Positions 45,956-52,727 of a stretch of 64,000 nucleotides of DNA are shown here, piece after piece (position 1 is the first letter of the stretch; each line of letters opens with the position of its first letter). The stretch is from Rosenbergiella gaditana (GTDB lineage: Bacteria > Pseudomonadota > Gammaproteobacteria > Enterobacterales > Enterobacteriaceae): NCBI RefSeq assembly GCF_018494065.1, contig NZ_JABBFR010000014.1, forward strand, positions 25,417 to 89,416, written 5' to 3'. Position numbers and translations under genes: made by a program. Below the pieces are notes generated by a model. That model worked only from the letters and a program-made list of their open reading frames with translations. It ran no database searches and was not told the origin of the DNA.

Positions 45956-46291
45956 GGTGATTCTTCCAAATCATGGCATAAGTGCTCTGCACCAAAATAG
46001 AGTGAGAGATATAAGAGAAAAACGATCAGGAAGAGTGGAGCTAAAGCGCCGAGCGCCAGTGTTGATCACTCGCAGAGCTAGGGAAAGGAGATAGAACAGT
46101 CGAAAAAAAGAATCCTTCTTTTTGGATCGGCATACGCATAAAATTACAATTTATCCGCAGGGTTGCTTCTCATCATTGCGGAAAAAAGTTGTCCTCGGTA
46201 GTGTAGTTATCGTAATTCTGCCAGAGCGAATGCCAGAAATCCCGCTACTTTGCGAATCTTTACCTCATATTTTAGGGTTTTACTCAATAAT
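45956..46291. other. Intergenic region upstream of mdtJI
   Basis: There is no ORF of coding character. It must hold the mdtJI promoter and the end of the cupin transcript. A perfect AAAAAGAA-TCC-TTCTTTTT stem at 46105-46123 could be a terminator for the cupin operon or an mdtJI leader structure. No mini-ykkC-type guanidine riboswitch hairpins were seen. Confidence 0.5.
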
Positions 46292-46603
46292 TTAGACTGA
46301 ACCGGCTTTTTCTATTACTAAAATTCTGGCCTCCCCACGGGGATGGGCGACGTGTTCAGTTCCTACACTGGCATAAAAAATATCGCCTACCTGTAAGACT
46401 ACCGACTTCTCTTCCCCAGCAATGCGGTAGAACATCTCGACACAACCTTGCAGAACCGTAAAGACCTCTTGGCCGTCGTTGATATGCCATTGATAGGGTT
46501 GGTTTGTCCAATGCAATCGAACAGACGTCCCGTCAAAATTAGCAATATCGAGCGCGTCCCAAGCACGACTCCCGGTAAAGGTACTACTCCAGACTATTTT
46601 CAT
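46292..46603 (-). CDS. Small cupin-domain protein
   Basis: A 103-residue cupin. The metal motif is partly degenerate: GQEVFTVLQGCVEMFY without the canonical HxH, then a second-motif HVAHPRGEA with His. GGAG precedes the ATG. It is the third gene of a tight operon with an isochorismatase-like hydrolase (20-bp overlap) and a monooxygenase-fold protein. Catalytic activity is uncertain; it may bind a ligand. Confidence 0.78.
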   Translation of the reverse strand: MKIVWSSTFTGSRAWDALDIANFDGTSVRLHWTNQPYQWHINDGQEVFTVLQGCVEMFYRIAGEEKSVVLQVGDIFYASVGTEHVAHPRGEARILVIEKAGSV

Positions 46604-47141
46604 TTTTACTCCACCATTGCGCGAGGGTGTTCACCTCAGCAAAGTCCGCAGCAAGTAAGGCTAGCGTGGTTTTCCACAATAATTCAGCGTGATACGGCGT
46701 TCCTTCGAGTTCGAAGCTTAACACCGCGTCTTCAATGAGCGTCACACTCAACCCTAAATCAGCCGCCGCGCGTACCGTTGAATTCACGCAAAATCCCGCA
46801 ACAGCGCCGATCACGGTGAGGTGTGAGATACCCTGTGCTGTTAGGTGCTCATAAAGTCCTGTATGACTGAAGGCGGAAGAGCCGTGTTTAATAAAAAATT
46901 TTTCGTTAGGTAAGGGTTGGAAACCTTCAAGCGGTAAGGCTGCCGAATGGTCGGGGTGTAGGGCACCACAACTATCCTGATCGTGGTGATAGATATGAAT
47001 AATCGGCCGCTGGCTGTGTCGGTAAGCCTTGAGTAAAGAAAGCCCCTTCTCTACCGCATGATGGGAATATGCATCGATACCTTGATCGAAGCGTTGCTGC
47101 ACAAATTGCTGCATATCAATGATCAATAGCGCATCTTGCAT
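46584..47141 (-). CDS. Isochorismatase-family cysteine hydrolase
   Basis: A 185-residue hydrolase started at the ATG at 47141 (MQDALLIIDMQQ); the upstream open frame overlaps the preceding gene and is not coding. The catalytic Asp is in LIIDMQ and the catalytic Cys in VAGFCVNSTVRAAADLG, with the Lys in FFIKHGSSAF. These fit nicotinamidase-like amide hydrolases rather than true isochorismatases, which lack the Cys. The monooxygenase-fold gene ends 4 bp upstream. The substrate is unknown. Confidence 0.85.
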   Translation of the reverse strand: MQDALLIIDMQQFVQQRFDQGIDAYSHHAVEKGLSLLKAYRHSQRPIIHIYHHDQDSCGALHPDHSAALPLEGFQPLPNEKFFIKHGSSAFSHTGLYEHLTAQGISHLTVIGAVAGFCVNSTVRAAADLGLSVTLIEDAVLSFELEGTPYHAELLWKTTLALLAADFAEVNTLAQWWSKNENSLE

Positions 47142-47145
47142 TCTT

Positions 47146-47418
47146 TTAGCCCTCACTAATGGTGTAGTCTCGAACGATACCACCCGTTTTACCGCCCCAC
47201 TCCGATGCAGCCACACGCTGTTGATGGACGTCAAAAGCATGTTTATCCCTAAATGACTCTTCTACACACCATACCAAGGGATCTGAGGTTTGTGTCACCG
47301 AAAACGTTAAACAACCGACTTCAGCCCGTGATAGCTGTTGATGTGCGGGGAGATAGTGGCTCACAATCTGGGACTCTTCAGGTGTGCGACAACGTAAAAA
47401 ACCACTCAATATGATCAT
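47146..47418 (-). CDS. Antibiotic biosynthesis monooxygenase (ABM) fold protein
   Basis: A 90-residue dimeric alpha/beta-barrel domain of the quinol monooxygenase/YgiN-like type: MIILSGFLRC, HYLPAHQQLSRAEVGCLTFSVTQ, WCVEESFRDKHAFDVHQQRV. It is the first gene of the operon with the isochorismatase-like hydrolase and cupin. Family members oxidise quinol-like compounds without cofactor or remove reactive metabolites; the operon suggests a small catabolic or detoxification step. Confidence 0.8.
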   Translation of the reverse strand: MIILSGFLRCRTPEESQIVSHYLPAHQQLSRAEVGCLTFSVTQTSDPLVWCVEESFRDKHAFDVHQQRVAASEWGGKTGGIVRDYTISEG

Positions 47419-47498
47419 TACTTTTCCTTTACCTCATGCCTCGAAGCTTCTACGTTAAGAGATAATGCGTAAAAAGGCTATAGCTCAGGAGGCTAAAT

Positions 47499-47617
47499 AT
47501 GGTGCAAATATGGGGAAGAGAAACCTCTTCAAATGTTCAAGCGGTGATGTGGTGCATCGGGGAGTTAAACCTTGACTACAACCGTAAAAATTTTATTCTC
47601 AAATCCCCTAGATGAGA
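47499..47617 (+). pseudogene. N-terminal fragment of a glutathione S-transferase gene
   Basis: ATG with GGAGG 6 nt upstream reads MVQIWGRETSSNVQAVMWC, then IGELNLDYNR, the thioredoxin-fold start of GST family proteins (WGR-xSSNV- with the Ser glutathione site). Similarity stops at about 47585; nine unrelated codons follow to TGA. The matching C-terminal part lies 1.3 kb away at 48932-49174. Between them is a toxin-immunity cassette. The fragment cannot be functional. Confidence 0.85.
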
Positions 47618-47923
47618 CAGCTCTTTTATGAGCCCCTCCATCAGCTCTGTAAATATAATTAAATTAATAATAAGTAGATATATTTTATTCACCTTTTGAT
47701 TTCCTTATAAGATTATTTAAGGAATTAGCGTATTAGGTTCGTTAAATACGAAATCATTCAATTGGACATTTCATTAATAAAACAGTGAAATACGTCGCCA
47801 GTCTGTTGGATGCATAACGATTCATAGGTTCAGAATTCATCTCAGAGATTGTGAGGCGTTTTAAGGGAGTAAGACGTGGGATTAGGAATTACACCCTAGA
47901 ATCGTTTCTAGAGCGTTTGAGCG
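47586..47923. other. AT-rich insert sequence before the toxin ORF
   Basis: No recognisable gene. It begins where GST similarity ends, is much richer in A+T than the host, and probably is acquired flank of the toxin cassette. It contains a short ORF with ribosome-binding site (GTG at 47876, seven codons) and a CTAGAA-TCGT-TTCTAG stem near 47896-47911. No terminal inverted repeats or integrase were found. Confidence 0.5.
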
Positions 47924-48421
47924 GTGTGCGTAAGGAGACATTATGCCGAAGGCAATTTTGTCATACTTGAAGAAGCCCCACTGGGATCACTACTGATTGA
48001 TCCACTTGATATTGCGTTACTAGCAGCCGGTGTATTTCGCGTTTTCATGGCGGGAAGGTCATTATTACAAAGCGGGGCCAGAGCGGCTATTACCGTAAAA
48101 CTAAGCCAGAGCACCGTCACCTTCCTGCGTGGTCGGTTAAAAATGGGTCTATCCGCCCGTAACCTTAAAATGACAGAAACTGCAGCAAAGCATATGCATA
48201 ATCCCGGACGCTATGTGCCTTTGCAGCTTCAGGAAAAAGCTATTCGCTATGGTCGTAGGATGCCAGATCCGCAGAAAAAAATAGGATATTTTCGTTATGA
48301 AACTGAGATGTATAGACTTGTAGAGAATAAGGTAAATAAAACTTACACCTATAAAAAATACATGTTGGAAGTTATCGTCAGAGAGAAAAATTGGACAATT
48401 AGCCACTTTCTATACAAGTGA
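47924..48421 (+). CDS. Orphan polymorphic-toxin C-terminal module
   Basis: A 165-residue ORF that resembles the last part of Rhs/CdiA-type effectors: a hydrophobic pre-toxin stretch (LLIDPLDIALLAAGVFRV) followed by a toxin-like domain with AAKHMHNPGRYVPLQLQEKAI, RYGRRMPDPQ, KKYMLEVIVRE and a final TISHFLYK. Its His/Arg/Thr-Ser-His layout recalls small BECR-fold RNase toxins; this is pattern memory, not a search. The delivery portion is absent. The GTG has no ribosome-binding site. AAGGAG precedes an ATG at 47943 in another frame, which would join this frame if one C were added to CCCC at 47976-47979, giving MPKAILSYLKKPPLGSLL. The gene may thus be frameshifted. Confidence 0.65.
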   Translation: MCVRRHYAEGNFVILEEAPLGSLLIDPLDIALLAAGVFRVFMAGRSLLQSGARAAITVKLSQSTVTFLRGRLKMGLSARNLKMTETAAKHMHNPGRYVPLQLQEKAIRYGRRMPDPQKKIGYFRYETEMYRLVENKVNKTYTYKKYMLEVIVREKNWTISHFLYK

Positions 48422-48432
48422 GCAGGTGAGTT

Positions 48433-48852
48433 ATGATCGAACTAATTTGCGGTACCAGAACATTAAAAATAACACCTTACGAAAGAGAGACTAACCCTGA
48501 TAATGATGACTGGATAAACCTATGGATTGAATTTTCCATACCTGAGTTGAAAACACAGTTTAAAACTGCACTTACCGTTTATGAGATTATGGAATTAAAA
48601 AGCGGGATTGCAAATATCTACCAAAGTATGATTTCTATAAGTGAAATATCTCCTGTGATTTTGGATAGTCTGGAAAGAAAGATGAACCTTTCTTTCATAA
48701 AAAATCACCCTGAGCAAGTTGAGGTAAATTTGCTTTTGAGACCAGAGGATCATGCAGAGAGTGTTAGGGTTTCTGACACTTTTTACCTTGATCAAAGCTA
48801 CTTCCCTGCATTACTGTCAGGTCTTGATGAGATGATTAACTGGCAGAGCTGA
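48433..48852 (+). CDS. Putative immunity protein for the orphan toxin
   Basis: A 139-residue acidic, cysteine-poor protein starting 11 bp after the toxin stop, with a CAGGTGAG ribosome-binding site. The layout (DDWINLWIEFSIPELK, then FKTALTVYEIMELKSGI) resembles the WapI-type immunity family, though I hold this loosely. Position immediately after a toxin module, small size and acidity are the usual marks of a cognate immunity gene. It is more AT-rich than its surroundings. Confidence 0.65.
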   Translation: MIELICGTRTLKITPYERETNPDNDDWINLWIEFSIPELKTQFKTALTVYEIMELKSGIANIYQSMISISEISPVILDSLERKMNLSFIKNHPEQVEVNLLLRPEDHAESVRVSDTFYLDQSYFPALLSGLDEMINWQS

Positions 48853-48931
48853 CTAGGTATCACTCCCCTCTACGTGGGTGCGCGTAAAGGGCTTATGTTA
48901 AATTCATTACGTTCAATGAAAAGTATAACAA

Positions 48932-49174
48932 TTGAGATTTTTGCTCGATGTGAAGTCGAGCGCCGAGCAGCAGCTTACCCAATTCCCCTATTTAGCGAGT
49001 GAACACTTTAGCTTGGCTGATATTCAATTGGGTCATCTGCTCTATCGTTATTATCAATTAGGGATCGGCGTACGCACCTTTCCCGCCCTTGAGGAGTACT
49101 ACCACCGTTTAACCCAACGACCGGCTTATCAACGCCATGTCATGATCAGTTATCAATCGCTACAGGTCTCTTGA
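48932..49174 (+). pseudogene. C-terminal fragment of the same glutathione S-transferase gene
   Basis: From a TTG the frame reads into ...QFPYLASEHFSLADIQLGHLLYRYYQLG, then ALEEYYHRLTQRPAYQRHV, the all-helical C-terminal domain of GSTs with its conserved SLADI-LG motif and R-P-A-Y/W ending. Only about the last 70 residues are present; roughly 100 residues of the middle are missing. It has no ribosome-binding site of its own. Together with 47499-47617 it marks a GST gene disrupted by the cassette between. Confidence 0.85.
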
Positions 49175-49593
49175 TCGACCAAGGCTTTGCGCAAGTAATG
49201 GCGCTGCATTCCTGCTTTGGGAAAGTCATCCAGCGTCATTACTGTCTGATAACCGAGCTTCGTATAGAAAAGCGGGGCTTGAAAGCTAAAAGTATCGACC
49301 AGGCTTGATTGGCACCCTTGACGCTTAGCGTGGTTTTCAGCTTGCTGCATTAACCGCCCGCCAACACCTTTCCCTCTCACCGTCTCATCCACCCAAAGAT
49401 AATCGATACACAACCACTGTCCTTTGATTGAGGCATTGAGGCCACCTAACATGACGCCTTGCTCATCTCGGCAATAGACGCCGAAATGCCCCACCTCTTG
49501 GGGAGGTAAAAAAGTGTGGTTGTAGCGGCGTAACCCGACAAATAACTCTTGTTGGTCGGTTACATTGAGATTTGGGGTAAGAATATATTGCAT
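49153..49593 (-). CDS. GNAT family N-acetyltransferase
   Basis: A 146-residue acetyltransferase: [27 protein letters not shown] holds the acetyl-CoA loop, and [15 protein letters not shown] the C-terminal motif. Its 3' end overlaps the GST remnant on the opposite strand by 22 bp. The substrate is unknown. It is divergent from the POT-like transporter. Confidence 0.82.
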   Translation of the reverse strand: MQYILTPNLNVTDQQELFVGLRRYNHTFLPPQEVGHFGVYCRDEQGVMLGGLNASIKGQWLCIDYLWVDETVRGKGVGGRLMQQAENHAKRQGCQSSLVDTFSFQAPLFYTKLGYQTVMTLDDFPKAGMQRHYLRKALVDQETCSD

Positions 49594-49762
49594 AGATACT
49601 CCTCACTTTTTTAGCTACGGTAATAAAAAATTACAGTAAAAGCGCCTATAACATGTCAATTATTAGGTTTTTTACCCTATTAACAGTTGTTTGAACTATT
49701 AAAAACTGGCAATTTTCCTTATCAGCTTTTTGCACTAACTAAAACAGCGTTAAGGGGTTAGG

Positions 49763-51222
49763 TTGGACGTTACACTTCAAAAACAGAATAAAATTGCTGG
49801 AGCGAATATTCTTTGCTTCGTACAGATATTTTCCACCATGGGGTTTGCAGTACTCTATTCTTCACTTGTGCTCTACGCCACCAAAAAATTGGGCTTCAGT
49901 GAACACTCTGCCAACGCCATTATGGGTATTTTTGGCGCGTTTAATTATGGTCTGCATCTGTTCGGCGGTTATCTTGGCGGGCGGTTCTTAAGTAACCGTA
50001 ATCTGTTTGTGATTGGTATGGTGTTGCAGGTCATAGGCTGTTATCTGCTGTCTAGTGCCAATATTGACGGATTGTATTGGGGACTGGCGCTATTTTTAAC
50101 CGGCAGTGGCCTGAATATTACCTGTATTAACATGATGCTGACTCAACGCTTTACCCCCAATGATCCACGCCGCGAATCAGCGTTTCTCTGGAATTATGCC
50201 GGAATGAATCTCGGCTTTTTATGGGTTTTACGGCCGCCGGTTATTTTCAATTAAGCCTTAATTATCATGCACTATTTTTATTTGCTACCCTCGGTAACCT
50301 TATCGCCATCGTACTCACCGCTATTTTCTGGCGTCATTTACACGATCTCAATACGCCACTAAGCCAGGCCTCACGGCCTGCGATGTTACAACGACTGGGG
50401 ATTGGCTGTATTATCCTGTTGCTGCTCCTACCAGTCGTTAAGGTTATGCTAACTCACTCAGAAGTAAGTAGTTACTTCGTTTTAGGGTTAGGCACAATAG
50501 TACTTATTGCACTTGGTATTATTACAGGGCGGCATAAGGTCTCGGCAGAACGCTCCAGGATGATCGCCTATCTACTCCTCACCCTTGGCTCACTGGTTTT
50601 TTGGTCTTTGTATCAACTCGCCCCCATGGGCTTAATGTTATTCGCCGAAAATAATCTTAATTTGCAACTCTTTGGCTGGCACATCGCCCCACAGTGGATT
50701 CAGAATATTAACACCCTGGTGATTGTATTGGGGGGGCCACTGCTCGCCTTACTCTTTAAACGCCTACGTTCACGCGGAATGGTTATCGATATCCCAAGTC
50801 AATTTGCGGCATCTCTGCTGTTTATGGGAGGAGGTATGTTAGTGCTTCCTATCGGTATTAAGCTTGCAGCCTCTAATGGCTTAGTCGATTTTCAGTGGAT
50901 ATTTTGGAGTTATTTGCTACAAAGCATCGGTGAACTGCTGATCTCCCCGATTGGCTACGCCATGATTGGGCGTCTGGCTCCGCAGCAATACCAAGGCTTA
51001 CTGATGGGATCCTGGATGATGATTTCCGGTATTGCTTCCATCCTTGCCGGATATTTATCGCAAGCGATGCCCACGGCACAAGGGTCCACCCCTCTGTTGA
51101 CTAATCCAGGATACAGCCATCTGTTTATCGTGCTGGCGATAGCCTCTGGGTTAACCGCATTAATCCTTGCGCTATTAATCCCGTTATTACGCCGCTTAAT
51201 TGGACCCGTACAGACCTGTTAA
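49763..51222 (+). pseudogene. POT/PTR2-like MFS transporter gene with a frameshift in a T run
   Basis: Two overlapping frames (49763-50254 and 50221-51222) give one continuous transporter of about 486 residues with twelve helices. The N-part ends ...NYAGMNLGF and the C-part continues MGFTAAGYFQLSLNYH. One extra T in the five-T run at 50216-50220 would join them as NLGFFMGFTAAGYF, the typical POT sequence at that position. POT proteins import di- and tripeptides with protons, but the helix-1 ExxER motif is not evident, so the substrate is unclear. TTG start with AAGGGG. It is either a recent pseudogene, a phase-variable run or a sequencing error. Confidence 0.8.
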
Positions 51223-51236
51223 TAATGGTTAGCGTT

Positions 51237-51264
51237 CCCTTGGCGACGTTATGTCAGCCAAGGG
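51237..51264. terminator. Terminator between POT-like gene and mdtP
   Basis: CCCTTGGC / GCCAAGGG 8-bp stem with a 12-nt loop in the gap between convergent genes. Confidence 0.7.
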
Positions 51265-51284
51265 CATGCTTAAGGTTTACCCTT

Positions 51285-52727
51285 TTAGATAACGGGTTGA
51301 TCAGCGCGATACCCCCCACCTAGTGCCTTGATTAACAATAGGTCACTACTTAATTGCTGGGCACGAAGATCAATTAATAATAATTGCTGCATTAAGGTGG
51401 TGCGTCTCGCTTCTTGTGCCAGATAAAGACTGGTCAATCCCCGTTGATAATGCGCTTGCACACTATCCGTCGTTAACTGTGCGGCGGTAACTTTCTGTTG
51501 CTGCAGCAAAACTTGTTGATTGAGGTTATTCAGTTGCTGCGAGGTGATCGCCACATCCCTTACGGCATTTAACACTGCCTGATTGTACTGTTTGATAAGG
51601 ATATTACTGGCCGTACGCGTCGAGCGTAGCGCCGCATTTAACCGTCCGCCATCAAAAAGCGATAAATAAAGCCCTGGCAGTATATTGAATTGTTGAAAAG
51701 CGCTTTTAAATAAGTCGCCAATACTCAGTGCGTTGTAGCCCCAAAAAGCTTTGATATCAACATGCGGATAGAACGCCGCTTTCGCCGCATCCACTCGACT
51801 TAACGAGGCCTGCACCGTGTGACTCATCGCTTGCAAATCGGGTCTGCGCGCCAGCAAATCGAAAGAGAGTGAAGCGGGTAAACTTTGCTGAAGCTGTGGC
51901 CAAGGTTGCTCTGCAATCACCAGTGGTTGCTGTCCGGTCATTCCCGTGAGGGCCCGTAGTGTTTCTCGGTCACGCACGATATTAGTCTGCGCAGCGACAA
52001 GCTGTTGCTGAGCGCTAAACCACTCAGATTGCGCGGAGGCGATGTTGACCTGGTCTTCAATACCGCGCGCGGCACGCTGCTGATGAGCTTTTAGAGAAAA
52101 TGCTGCAATCGCTTCCTGCTGTTTTAATAACGCAACGCGTCGGTAATTGGCTTGGAGAGAAAAATAGAGCTGCGCAATACTCGATGCTAAATCTAACTGT
52201 ATCCCTGCGGTCTCAGCCAGCTGAGCATTTTGCTCGCCCATTGCGGCAACAACCCCTGCGCGATTCGCTCCCCATAAATCGATATTCAGATCCGCTCCCA
52301 CCCCTACCGTACTGAGGGTGTACCACGGGCCACGTTTGTCTGTCGGTAAAGAGATCGAATAAGGCCACGTCGTTTGCCGATCAGTGACTCGCATATGGTT
52401 CTGTGCGGCAATTGCCGTTGCTTGTACCCCTAGTGTCGATTGAGCGACTTCAACTGATGACTGCGACTGTTGAATACGCAATTTAGCTGCTTGGAGGGTT
52501 GGGGAATTGGCCAAACCGAGAATAATCAAACTCGATAACTGGGGATCATGATAAGCCTCCCACCAGCGAGCTTGTGGCCACTGGCTGTTAGCGAGATGAA
52601 TAACCTGTGATAATTGCGCCTGCTGCGCCGGTAACTGTGACACCTGTGCGGGTTCATCATGGATTAAGGCATACCCACTGAGCAGCATCCCGCCAAGCGT
52701 TAACGAGAACCCTTTTTTAAGTGCCAT
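51285..52727 (-). CDS. mdtP: Outer-membrane efflux channel MdtP
   Basis: A 480-residue TolC/NodT-type outer membrane factor, completing the ytcA-mdtNOP efflux system. HLANSQWPQARWWEAYHDPQLSSLI and LLARRPDLQAMS match MdtP. Start at the ATG at 52727, with AGGAAG 6 nt upstream; it overlaps the mdtO end by 11 bp. In E. coli the signal peptide ends in a lipobox (SGCA). Here the corresponding residue 19 is Tyr (LLSGYALIHDEP), so lipid attachment is lost and processing may differ. Confidence 0.9.
   Translation of the reverse strand: MALKKGFSLTLGGMLLSGYALIHDEPAQVSQLPAQQAQLSQVIHLANSQWPQARWWEAYHDPQLSSLIILGLANSPTLQAAKLRIQQSQSSVEVAQSTLGVQATAIAAQNHMRVTDRQTTWPYSISLPTDKRGPWYTLSTVGVGADLNIDLWGANRAGVVAAMGEQNAQLAETAGIQLDLASSIAQLYFSLQANYRRVALLKQQEAIAAFSLKAHQQRAARGIEDQVNIASAQSEWFSAQQQLVAAQTNIVRDRETLRALTGMTGQQPLVIAEQPWPQLQQSLPASLSFDLLARRPDLQAMSHTVQASLSRVDAAKAAFYPHVDIKAFWGYNALSIGDLFKSAFQQFNILPGLYLSLFDGGRLNAALRSTRTASNILIKQYNQAVLNAVRDVAITSQQLNNLNQQVLLQQQKVTAAQLTTDSVQAHYQRGLTSLYLAQEARRTTLMQQLLLIDLRAQQLSSDLLLIKALGGGYRADQPVI

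Noticed and set aside
45956..46050. Possible guanidine (mini-ykkC) riboswitch upstream of the SMR pair
   Set aside because: No pair of hairpins with ACGR loops is present, and the pair matches MdtJI rather than guanidine exporters.
47142..47240. Upstream extension of the isochorismatase-like ORF
   Set aside because: It lies within the monooxygenase-fold gene in another frame; the ATG at 47141 begins directly at the conserved LLIIDMQ strand.
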